From: DATKXU01 sp035528905
GTDB lineage: Bacteria > Armatimonadota > UBA5829 > DTJY01
DNA: 64,000 bases
Assembly (NCBI GenBank): GCA_035528905.1
Contig: DATKXU010000052.1
Coordinates: 1 to 64,000, forward strand
Direction: 5' to 3'
Positions 57,200 through 64,000 of this stretch are shown piece by piece. A model generated the notes under the pieces. That model had not been told where the DNA came from, made no database searches, and saw only the letters and a list, made by a program, of their open reading frames with translations. Both the position numbers and the translations under genes were made by a program. Every line of letters begins with the position of its first letter. Position 1 is the first letter of the stretch.

Positions 57200-59110
57200 A
57201 TAGCGATACTGGAATCAATACAAGGGCCGGCTGATGTCAAGCGGCTCTCCCGAGAGCAGCTTCAGTTGCTGGCGGACGAAATGCGGCAGGAGATAGTCGA
57301 GCAAGTGGCGAAAAGCGGGGGCCACCTTGCGTCGAACCTGGGCGTGGTGGAGCTTACCGCGGCCCTGTACGCCGTATACGACCCGCCAAAGGACATAATC
57401 ATCTGGGACGTCGGCCACCAGTGCTACGCCCACAAGCTGCTCACGGGCAGGGCTCAGCGCTTCGACTCGCTGCGCCAGTTCGGCGGCATAAGCGGCTTCC
57501 CCAGGCGAGATGAGAGTCCGTACGACTGCTTCGGCACCGGGCACGCGAGCACGTCAATCTCGGCGGCGATGGGCTTTGCCAAAGCTCGCGATCTCCGGCG
57601 CTCGAACGAGCATGTCATCGCCGTCATTGGGGATGGGGCGCTCACCGGGGGCCTCGCCCTGGAGGCCATCAACAACGCAGGCCAGCTCAAGACCAACCTG
57701 ATGGTAATCCTGAACGACAACGAGATGTCTATCTCCAGGAACGTCGGAGCAATGGCCACACACTTGAGCAAACTCCGCATGTTGCCACTTTACCGCAAGG
57801 TGGAGACAAAGGCGAAAACCGTGATAGAGAACCTCCCCATGGGCGGCAAGACGCTGTCCAGAACCGCAGAAGGCATTCTGCACGGCGTCACGCACTTGAT
57901 GGCGGCGCGGACCGGCATCATCTTCGAGGAGATGGGGTTCACCTACCTCGGCCCGATTGACGGGCATGACATTGACCTGCTGATAGAAGTCTTCAGCAAC
58001 GTAGGGCAGATCGAGGGTCCCATCGTCGTGCACGTGCTCACGACCAAGGGAAAGGGGTACGAGCATGCCGAGAACAACTCCCGCATCTTCCACGGCGTAG
58101 CGCCATTCCAGGTGGAGAACGGCAAGGCGGAGAAGGCGTCCGGCAGCACCACTTACACGGAGTTATTCGCAGAGACCCTGGTGGAGCTTGCGGAGAAGGA
58201 CGAGCGCATAGTGGCCATCACTGCTGCGATGCCGGACGGCACCGGCCTGTGCAAGTTTGCCGAGCGGTTTCCCACTCGGTTCTTCGACGTCGGGATAGCA
58301 GAGCAGCACGCCGTCACATTCGCGGCGGGCCTGGCGGCAGCAGGCTTGAGGCCGGTAGTCGCCGCCTATTCCACGTTCCTCCAACGAGCGTATGACCAGA
58401 TCGTGCATGACGTGTGCCTCCAGAAGCTGCCGGTGGTCTTTGCGATAGACCGGGCCGGCCTGGTTGGAGAGGACGGGCCGACGCATCACGGTGCGTTCGA
58501 CCTCTCGTATCTGCGCCACATTCCGAACATGGTCATCGCTGCGCCGGCCGACGGGGTCGAGCTCCGCGAGATACTCAGGCTCGCATTCCAGCATCAGGGG
58601 CCATTTGCGATAAGGTATCCGCGCGGCCGCGTCCCTGAGCCGCCGATCCATGCGGCGGTGGAAAGCCTGAAGCCTACCCTTGCCGTAGGTATGGCCGAGG
58701 TGCTCGCCGATGGCGATGATGTCTGTATCATAGCAGTCGGCGCGGCGGTGAATCTCTCGCTGGAGGCGCTCGAAATTCTGCGAAGGTCGAATGTCTCCGC
58801 CGCGCTGGTAAACGCCAGGTTCGTCAAGCCGCTCGATTCGGAGGTCATCATCAGTTTCGCGAGGCGGTGCAAGCGCCTGGTGTTGGTAGAAGAGAATGCG
58901 AGACAGGGCGGATTCGGCAGCGCCGTCCTCGAACTCCTGGCAAACGCCGGCATCAGCGACGTGAAGGTGAAGCAGGTCGGCCTGCCGGACGAATTTGTGG
59001 GGCACGGTGACCGCTCGATCCTGCACGAGCTTCATGGTCTCGACCCCGACTACATCGCCCGCGTGGCCGCCGGTCTCATCGGCCAACCGCTCGAATCCCG
59101 CCAGGGATAG
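57200..59110 (+). CDS. dxs: 1-deoxy-D-xylulose-5-phosphate synthase
   Basis: Dxs makes DXP from pyruvate and GAP with thiamine diphosphate, the first MEP step. 636 residues if it starts at ATA 57200, six bases after AGGCGGTGA; no ATG, GTG or TTG exists upstream of TTG 57266. The family N-terminus (ILESIQGPADVKRLSREQLQ) lies upstream of that TTG, so it must be translated. ThDP site GDGALTGGLALEAINNAG (near Asn), SHTS replaced in GHASTSISAAMG, and DGPTHHGAFDLSYLR are present. AUA initiation is inferred; sequencing error is the alternative. It completes ispE-NTPase-dxs. Confidence 0.95.
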   Translation: MAILESIQGPADVKRLSREQLQLLADEMRQEIVEQVAKSGGHLASNLGVVELTAALYAVYDPPKDIIIWDVGHQCYAHKLLTGRAQRFDSLRQFGGISGFPRRDESPYDCFGTGHASTSISAAMGFAKARDLRRSNEHVIAVIGDGALTGGLALEAINNAGQLKTNLMVILNDNEMSISRNVGAMATHLSKLRMLPLYRKVETKAKTVIENLPMGGKTLSRTAEGILHGVTHLMAARTGIIFEEMGFTYLGPIDGHDIDLLIEVFSNVGQIEGPIVVHVLTTKGKGYEHAENNSRIFHGVAPFQVENGKAEKASGSTTYTELFAETLVELAEKDERIVAITAAMPDGTGLCKFAERFPTRFFDVGIAEQHAVTFAAGLAAAGLRPVVAAYSTFLQRAYDQIVHDVCLQKLPVVFAIDRAGLVGEDGPTHHGAFDLSYLRHIPNMVIAAPADGVELREILRLAFQHQGPFAIRYPRGRVPEPPIHAAVESLKPTLAVGMAEVLADGDDVCIIAVGAAVNLSLEALEILRRSNVSAALVNARFVKPLDSEVIISFARRCKRLVLVEENARQGGFGSAVLELLANAGISDVKVKQVGLPDEFVGHGDRSILHELHGLDPDYIARVAAGLIGQPLESRQG

Positions 59111-59170
59111 TCGGATCGAGATAGATCGCGTCACCAGCGAATGCGCTCGGACCGTCGCCCGTAGCCGGCC

Positions 59171-59731
59171 TTATCTGCTCAGCAGTTCCTTTAGGAGCAG
59201 CGGAATCACGAGGAGCATATTGTGTGCTTCTGCAGCCAACGAAGCGCGAAGATGGTCCCGAGTCCAGCGTGCCTTGAGCCCGTTCGGCCATCGTGCGATC
59301 CAGCGGGGTACCCGGCGCTGATAGGCAATATAGGCGTCGCCATATTGCTTTGCCAGCTCGCCTTCCTCATATCTGACTGCCAGGGTGTATAGTATCGCGC
59401 ACGTCAGGATTGTAACCGGCAGAAGCCACAGCACTTCTGACGCAAGTGTGAGCGCGATGCATATCAGGGTGTTGGCGATGTAAACAGGGTTTCGAACCAG
59501 GGCGTACGGGCCGGTGACTGTCAGATTCGTCTTTGCTCTCAAGCGGTAGTGCAGGTGCTGTTGGGACCAGACTCGCAAGGCCATGCCGATTAGGAAGACG
59601 ATCCCTGCAGCAGCCCAGGTCACGGGTTCATTCTCATACTCGTGCCAGGAGCATATCACGGCCCACACTAGTGGCATGGCCACCAGTTTCCCACGGTGGC
59701 GATAGGCGAATTCCGGTATTGCAGATGACAA
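59171..59731 (-). CDS. Isoprenylcysteine carboxyl methyltransferase-family membrane protein
   Basis: 186 residues from TTG 59731 with GGGGAAG. About four membrane helices and the ICMT/PEMT signature: GPYALVRNPVYIANTLI, RYEEGELAKQYGDAYIAYQRRVPRW. Bacterial members methylate small lipids or unknown isoprenoids. The substrate cannot be told, though it follows dxs on the other strand. A C-terminal extension follows the family motif (RDHLRASLAAEAHNMLLVI). Confidence 0.85.
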   Translation of the reverse strand: MSSAIPEFAYRHRGKLVAMPLVWAVICSWHEYENEPVTWAAAGIVFLIGMALRVWSQQHLHYRLRAKTNLTVTGPYALVRNPVYIANTLICIALTLASEVLWLLPVTILTCAILYTLAVRYEEGELAKQYGDAYIAYQRRVPRWIARWPNGLKARWTRDHLRASLAAEAHNMLLVIPLLLKELLSR

Positions 59732-59989
59732 TTCTTCCCCGATCTATACAGTCTACACTGGTACTGACCGTCCCAAGATCCTCAGCCGAGGGCCGGCGGA
59801 GCTGTCGGTCCGATCGCTCATTAGTATTTCTACCGGCGCTGCCTTAAATCCTCCGTTGCAAACTGCGCACCATGGATCCTCCCTGCAGGATTGTTCCGGC
59901 CAGGCAGCATGATCCGCGTGTGTAGATCAAGCGTTTGAAGCGAGGCAGCCATGCCCTGGAACGATGTATTTCCACGGGCGCGATAGGCA

Positions 59990-60026
59990 AACCCCTCTCC
60001 CCCCTGCGGGTCAGGGTGAGGGGCAT
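59990..60026. repeat. CCCCTCTCCC / GGTGAGGGG element
   Basis: ACCCCTCTCCCCCCTGCGGG followed by TCAGGGTGAGGGG. It is related to the element translated inside ispE at 56043-56075 and to the spacer at 36048-36071. Confidence 0.5.
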
Positions 60027-60062
60027 AAGGGTTCATGGCTGCACGCGACCACCGCATGCACG

Positions 60063-60096
60063 AAAAAGGCCCGCCCCGATGCTCAGGACGGGCCTT
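60063..60096 (-). terminator. Minus-strand intrinsic terminator
   Basis: On the minus strand AAGGCCCG and CGGGCCTT form an 8-bp stem with a 15-base loop, followed by TTT (five T in a row counting the stem end). It suits the small gene at 60128-60253. Confidence 0.75.
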
Positions 60097-60127
60097 CACT
60101 GTCAACTGACGACTAACGGCTGGCGAC

Positions 60128-60253
60128 TTACACCGCTGCGGGTTCGGCCTTCTCCGCTTTCTTGAAGACAACCTTGCCGTCCTCGATCCCGTCCTGTTTA
60201 TGATCTTGGCGCACATTCCCCAGATGCACTTGGGGGCTTGCTAGGCCAGTCAT
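60128..60253 (-). CDS. Small leaderless ORF of 41 codons
   Basis: A 41-residue frame from ATG 60253 with coding-like composition and a lysine-rich end (EDGKVVFKKAEKAEPAAV). A TATTAT box lies eight bases upstream, so the mRNA may be leaderless; no good -35 was found. The strong terminator 30 bases after its stop supports a transcript here. No family is recognised. Confidence 0.4.
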   Translation of the reverse strand: MTGLASPQVHLGNVRQDHKQDGIEDGKVVFKKAEKAEPAAV

Positions 60254-60304
60254 TCTGTGCGATAATATGACGCGGTATGCAACCTGGCGATTGACATTCT
60301 AACT

Positions 60305-61213
60305 ATGAGAATAGCGTACAAGACGAACCTGGGAGTCTGCTTCGAAGGCAAAGCGGAGGAGGTACTGAAATCTGCGCATGCAGATGTATACCGCCATGCA
60401 ATCGATCTCATATTTACCTCTCCTCCATTTCCTTTAAACCGGAAGAAGAAGTACGGTAACCTTCAGGGAGAGGAATACTTAAACTGGCTGGCTGGGTTCG
60501 CATCCGTATTCAGCGAGTTCCTGAGGGCCGCGGGTTCCGTCGTGATGGAAATGGGGAACTCCTGGGAACCCAATCGCCCCGTAATGTCAACCTTAGCCTT
60601 GGAGGCCCTGCTTGCCTTCCTAAACAAAGGCAGCTTCCTGCTATGCGAACAGTTTGTTTGGCATAACCCGGCTCGGCTGCCGAGCCCCGCTCAGTGGGTG
60701 AACGTCGAGCGAATCAGAGTCAAGGACTCCTTCACTCATCTCTGGTGGATGTCTACGACTGATCGGCCGAAAGCCAACAACCGCTCCGTGCTGAAGCCTT
60801 ATAGTGAGTCCATGCAATATTTACTGGAGACTCAGAAGTACAATCCAGGTAGGCGACCATCCGAGCATCAAATTGGAGAGAAATCATTCCTCACCAACAA
60901 CGAGGGCGCTATACCATCGAACGTCATCACTCTGGCGAACACACACGCGAATAGCGATTACCTGGCGTACTGTCGTACTAACAACCTATCCCTACATCCG
61001 GCACGCATGCCGATCCAGCTCGCCGAGTTCTTCATCAAGTTTCTTACCGAGCCAGGTGATTTGGTCATGGATCCATTTGCTGGCAGCAACACCACAGGCG
61101 CCGCTGCCGAACGACTTGGGCGACGCTGGATTGCAATAGAGCCCGACCACCAGTACGTAGAGGGTTCAAAGGGACGGTTTCAGGGCGGGCTCTTACTGAA
61201 AGAGGGAACGTAG
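60305..61213 (+). CDS. DNA methyltransferase, beta class, N4-cytosine type
   Basis: 302 residues. The catalytic motif TSPPF (38-42) precedes the SAM-binding motif DPFAGSNTTGAAAERLG (about 256-272), the beta-class order. SPPF/SPPY is typical of N4-cytosine enzymes. The C-terminal RRWIAIEPD strand is intact. It should protect DNA in a restriction system; specificity is unknown. The stop is an amber TAG at 61211-61213, and a helicase frame continues directly after it in the same frame (see findings). The start ATG 60305 has no strong site. Confidence 0.9.
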   Translation: MRIAYKTNLGVCFEGKAEEVLKSAHADVYRHAIDLIFTSPPFPLNRKKKYGNLQGEEYLNWLAGFASVFSEFLRAAGSVVMEMGNSWEPNRPVMSTLALEALLAFLNKGSFLLCEQFVWHNPARLPSPAQWVNVERIRVKDSFTHLWWMSTTDRPKANNRSVLKPYSESMQYLLETQKYNPGRRPSEHQIGEKSFLTNNEGAIPSNVITLANTHANSDYLAYCRTNNLSLHPARMPIQLAEFFIKFLTEPGDLVMDPFAGSNTTGAAAERLGRRWIAIEPDHQYVEGSKGRFQGGLLLKEGT

Positions 61214-62449
61214 ACGCACGAGTACAACGATACAAACTGGTCGCTGCGGTTTACTCCTAGGCGCTGGCAGGAGATAGCGTTAGAGCGCTGGTGGGAGCAG
61301 CTGCGCGGGGTCATAAGCGTCGTGACGGGAGCAGGTAAGACGCCCTTCGCGGAGATGTGCATGCTGGAGTTCCGCAGGGAGTACCCCCAGGGGCGGTTCA
61401 TCATCTTGGTACCGACCGTCGCGTTGCTCGATCAGTGGTACGTGAGCCTGCGGGAGGACCTCGGCGTCTCAGAGGATTCCATAGCATGTTTCTCTGGCGA
61501 GGAGAAGCCTAAAGAGCCAAGCCTTGTCAACCTGATTGTGCTGAACACAGCCCGCGAGGTGGCACCGGCAATTGCCCAACAGTACGACACATTCCTTATC
61601 GTCGATGAGTGCCACCGCGCTGGCAGCCCTGTCAATTCTAGGGCGCTGGCAGGGCCCCATAGGGCAACCCTGGGGCTCTCCGCTACACCAGAGCGTGAGT
61701 ACGACGACGGTTTCAGCGACCACATGGAGCCCGCTCTCGGCCCGATCATCTACGAATACGATTACGCAGAGGCCTACCGCGATAAGGTCATAAGCCAGTT
61801 TGGGCTGATTAACATTAGAGTAGCCCTCCTCGCCGACGAGCAGCATGAGTTCGACCGATTGTCCAGGTCTATTGCCCGGGGCGCAGGGCGCACGGAATGC
61901 TCACAGCATGACGAGGGCCGTCTGAAGCGTCTGCTTCAGCAAAGATCCGCGGTCTGCGCCCTGGCAGCGATGCGCATCCCAGTTGCGGCCAAGCTGGTGG
62001 ACCAACACAGAGGGGAGCGGACGATCGTATTCCACGAGCGAATCGGGAAGGCTAACGTACTCCGTCGGATCCTGTCCGAGCGCAACCACAGCGTTGCAGT
62101 TTACCACTCCGGGATAGGTCCGCACGTGCGACGTGACAACCTCCGGCTGTACCGGCACGGGGTATTCGATGTCCTGGTCACGTGCCGGGCACTCGATGAA
62201 GGAATGAACGTCCCGGAGACAGCGGTGGCGGTACTGGCAAGCTCAACTGCGAGCCTGCGCCAAAGAATCCAGCGCCTCGGGAGGGTTCTGCGACCCGCGC
62301 CGGGGAAGGATACGGCTGTGATCTACACGGTCTACGCCTCTGATCAGGAGGAGAGACGACTGCTCTCTGAGGCGCGGCATCTTGTGGGTGTCACCGACGT
62401 TCGATGGCAGAGGGGTTCACTTAGCGGCTATGGCGAGAATTCTGGTTGA
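61214..62449 (+). CDS. SF2 DNA helicase, no canonical start
   Basis: A continuous frame from right after the methyltransferase amber stop. Residues before the first GTG (61322) read like a helicase Q-motif region (NWSLRFTPRRWQEIALERWW, then GVISVVTGAGKT). Walker A is TGAGKT, Walker B DECH (VDECHRAG), motif III LGLSATPER and motif VI QRLGRVLRP. It is an SF2 DEAD/DEAH-type helicase of the kind found in restriction systems. 411 residues if counted from 61214; ACG, CTG or stop readthrough are the only ways to translate the full domain. The stop overlaps the next gene by 20 bases. Confidence 0.85.
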   Translation, partial: THEYNDTNWSLRFTPRRWQEIALERWWEQLRGVISVVTGAGKTPFAEMCMLEFRREYPQGRFIILVPTVALLDQWYVSLREDLGVSEDSIACFSGEEKPKEPSLVNLIVLNTAREVAPAIAQQYDTFLIVDECHRAGSPVNSRALAGPHRATLGLSATPEREYDDGFSDHMEPALGPIIYEYDYAEAYRDKVISQFGLINIRVALLADEQHEFDRLSRSIARGAGRTECSQHDEGRLKRLLQQRSAVCALAAMRIPVAAKLVDQHRGERTIVFHERIGKANVLRRILSERNHSVAVYHSGIGPHVRRDNLRLYRHGVFDVLVTCRALDEGMNVPETAVAVLASSTASLRQRIQRLGRVLRPAPGKDTAVIYTVYASDQEERRLLSEARHLVGVTDVRWQRGSLSGYGENSG

Positions 62450-63215
62450 TGGTGAGTGGTACGAGGAGATTGCACTCGCATCTCTCTATGAGAGCGATCT
62501 GGAGCAGATTGTCTTAGCTCAAGCCGCTTCTCTCTACCCTGGGTACTATACCATCCCGTTCAAGACGCTTGTCTGCTCCGACGACGGCAGCGCGAGACCG
62601 GACTTTGCTCTGATCGACAATGAATACGCGGAATGGTGGGTTGTTGAGGTTGAAATGGCCCAACACAATCTCGCAGGTCACGTCCTACCGCAAGTGCGTA
62701 CGCTCGCGCAAGCCGTATACGGTCAAGAGCAGGCTCAGTACCTCTGTGCGAAGTGTCCCGACTTGGCGGCTGCGGCGGTCCTCGACATGATGAAGGGCAG
62801 ACAGCCGCGTGTCCTCGTCGTGATCAACACTCCTAGGCCTGAATGGGCCAAAGCACTAGAGCAGTATGGGGCCGGCCTAGCCGTATTCGAGGTGTTCCGT
62901 TCAGAGAAGAACCATCACATCTTCCGCGTCAATGGAGAACAGCCGCGGAGGTTAGCTGGGGTGGTGTCGCTGTGCTCCCTTGACCCGCTGATGCCGCGTC
63001 TCCTGAAAGTTGATTCACCTGCGTGTCTGGGCGTAGAGCCAAACACGCGCGTTCTTATTCGCTATCGCAATCAGGTCTGCGAGTGGGAGCGCATGGACTC
63101 GCAGACCGATGTGTGGCTTAGCCCGGTGGCGTCGAACCCGTTGACACGACGCGTGAGATACGAGTTGGTCCGTCTAATGGACGGGTCCCTTGAGATACAG
63201 AAGCACGCCAGTTAG
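62430..63215 (+). CDS. PD-(D/E)XK-like nuclease candidate
   Basis: Start ATG 62430, inside the helicase end; 261 residues. An N-terminal helix region with ASLYESDLEQIVLAQAASLYP, then ARPDFALIDNEYAEWWVVEVEMA around residues 54-78, which fits D-x(n)-E-x-E, with Glu where Lys is normally found. HVLPQVRTLAQAVYG follows as the helix. It may be a degenerate or variant nuclease of the restriction cluster. The C-terminal half is a beta-rich domain without known match. It overlaps the helicase and lies 18 bases before the GHKL gene. Confidence 0.6.
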   Translation: MARILVDGEWYEEIALASLYESDLEQIVLAQAASLYPGYYTIPFKTLVCSDDGSARPDFALIDNEYAEWWVVEVEMAQHNLAGHVLPQVRTLAQAVYGQEQAQYLCAKCPDLAAAAVLDMMKGRQPRVLVVINTPRPEWAKALEQYGAGLAVFEVFRSEKNHHIFRVNGEQPRRLAGVVSLCSLDPLMPRLLKVDSPACLGVEPNTRVLIRYRNQVCEWERMDSQTDVWLSPVASNPLTRRVRYELVRLMDGSLEIQKHAS

Positions 63216-63233
63216 GCGAAAGGAGGACATCGA

Positions 63234-64000
63234 ATGGCTTTACAGTTCGAGATCGGCTTGGACGCGGTGGCGTCTTACAAGAGGCTTGCCTACACTCCAT
63301 GGCACGCCATTGCGGAATTCGTTGATAACTCAACGCAAGCGTACTTTGATAACCGCGAGGTGCTGGATGACGCTTTCAAGAAGGAGGGTAAGGGCCTTGA
63401 GGTCGGCATAGTCTACGATTCCGCGGATGGCTTCCTAAGGATCTCCGATAACTCTATAGGCATGTCGTACCAGGAGATGGAGTATGCTATGCACGTTGCT
63501 CGACCCCCAAAGAACACGAGCGGCCGCTCAAAATACGGCATGGGTATGAAGACAGCTGCGTGCTGGATAGGCAATCACTGGACAGTGAAGACGAAGCGGC
63601 TAGGGGAAACCGTGGAACACAATGTCACGATCGACGTGGCGAGAATCGCGGCAGGGCACGGACAGATCCCCTACAAGCCTGTGCAAGGGAAGCGCTTAGA
63701 TGACCATTACACGATCATAGAGATCACTGATCACAATCGACGGTTCGAGGGGAGAACACTGGGCAAGATCAAGGACTTTCTGCGGTCGATGTATCGCGAG
63801 GATTTCCGGAACAGCGCTTTGAGGCTCGAGTGGCAGGGGGCAAGCCTGACTTGGGCGGAGCCGCAGCTCTTGCGAGCGCGTGATGGTAGCATTTATAGGA
63901 AGGGGTTCGCGTTCTCGGTTGACGGCAAACAAGTTGGCGGTTGGGTCGGAATACTTGCCAAGGGCGGACGCCCCAATGCGGGTTTTTCCATCATCCATTG
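63234..64000 (+). CDS. GHKL (MORC/MutL-like) ATPase, cut at the window end
   Basis: The frame from ATG 63234 with AGGAGG runs through 64000 with no stop, about 255 residues seen. The GHKL ATP-binding boxes are present: N box WHAIAEFVDNSTQAY (about 24-38), DNSIGMS for the Gly1 box, and RSKYGMGMKTAA for the lid. Such MutL/Hsp90-like ATPases occur in predicted restriction-modification systems with methylase, SF2 helicase and nuclease (described by Iyer, Abhiman and Aravind as related to eukaryotic MORC). Here the three partners are upstream in the same direction. The C-terminal part is outside the window. Confidence 0.88.
   Translation, partial: MALQFEIGLDAVASYKRLAYTPWHAIAEFVDNSTQAYFDNREVLDDAFKKEGKGLEVGIVYDSADGFLRISDNSIGMSYQEMEYAMHVARPPKNTSGRSKYGMGMKTAACWIGNHWTVKTKRLGETVEHNVTIDVARIAAGHGQIPYKPVQGKRLDDHYTIIEITDHNRRFEGRTLGKIKDFLRSMYREDFRNSALRLEWQGASLTWAEPQLLRARDGSIYRKGFAFSVDGKQVGGWVGILAKGGRPNAGFSIIH

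Larger units (their letters stand above)
59732..60304. other. Spacer with repeats, terminator and a small minus-strand ORF
   Basis: About 570 bases. A CCCCTCTCCC/GGTCAGGGTGAGGGG element (59990-60026), a strong minus-strand hairpin terminator (60063-60096), and the small frame 60128-60253. The region between 59732 and 59990 shows no recognisable feature. Confidence 0.55.

Noticed and set aside
59830..60216. 128-codon minus-strand frame across the spacer
   Set aside because: It reads through a terminator and a repeat; only the small 60128-60253 frame in another phase has coding-like features.
1..64000. tRNA, rRNA or insertion-sequence genes
   Set aside because: I looked through all spacers by eye and found no cloverleaf-type sequence, no rRNA stretch and no transposase or integrase frame. 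A tool scan such as tRNAscan-SE could still find a missed one.

Overview
The window is a gene-dense, GC-rich bacterial chromosome segment (about 58 supported genes, no rRNA, tRNA, CRISPR array or transposase seen). Several gene orders are those of Terrabacteria: glmU-prs-pth, a G5/3D-domain gene followed by rsmA-ispE (the Bacillus yabE-ksgA-ispE order), cinA-thpR-recA-recX-rny-ymdB, and an HspR-type heat-shock operon. Lipoproteins, two multihaem cytochromes, a possible outer-membrane barrel and a type II pseudopilin instead suggest a diderm. Together these fit a lineage such as Armatimonadota. That placement is inference from gene content, not a measured phylogeny.

Layout. 1-2.5 kb: the end of an unknown gene, repeat-filled spacer, a GNAT acetyltransferase and an orphan sugar-binding lipoprotein. 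2.5-6.2 kb (minus strand): cold-shock protein, then dnaK-dnaJ-hspR with a HAIR-like operator on the dnaK promoter. 6.4-9.2 kb: a respiratory module of an 11-haem cytochrome, a membrane cytochrome b and a 12-haem lipoprotein. 9.4-11.7 kb: a NACHT-HEAT STAND NTPase. 11.7-20.5 kb: secreted and miscellaneous genes, 3-methyladenine glycosylase, hisF and a VIT1-type transporter. 20.9-24.9 kb: glmU-prs-pth and thiE. 24.9-34.6 kb: a secreted glycosidase, an EVE/nuclease three-gene cassette, a VIT-VWA protein, an internally deleted Mg-type P-ATPase and galT. 34.8-41 kb: cinA-thpR-recA-recX-rny-ymdB. 42-49 kb: DPPR synthase-like protein, LysE, radA-nadA-nadC-birA and yebC. 49.7-54.4 kb: oxidoreductase, GlmU-like nucleotidyltransferase, M48 protease and the G5/3D protein. 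54.4-59.7 kb: rsmA, ispE, a nucleotidyltransferase-like gene, dxs and an ICMT-like gene. 60.3-64 kb: an accessory cluster of DNA methyltransferase, SF2 helicase, PD-(D/E)XK-like protein and GHKL (MORC/MutL-like) ATPase, cut by the window end.

Regulatory sequence is easy to read. More than ten promoters have near-consensus -35/-10 hexamers with 16-18 bp spacing, and at least two place the predicted transcript start on the start codon (leaderless genes).

The spacers hold many families of short palindromic or low-complexity repeats that recur across the window. Some sit inside genes: IspE carries two in-frame insertions, and repeats form the ends of thpR, birA and others. The most interesting loci are the MORC-like restriction cluster at the right end, including a helicase ORF that follows the methylase in frame after an amber stop and has no usual start codon; the EVE-nuclease cassette bounded by 70-bp direct repeats; the repeat-invaded ispE; the P-type ATPase that lacks its catalytic core; and the apparent AUA start of dxs.
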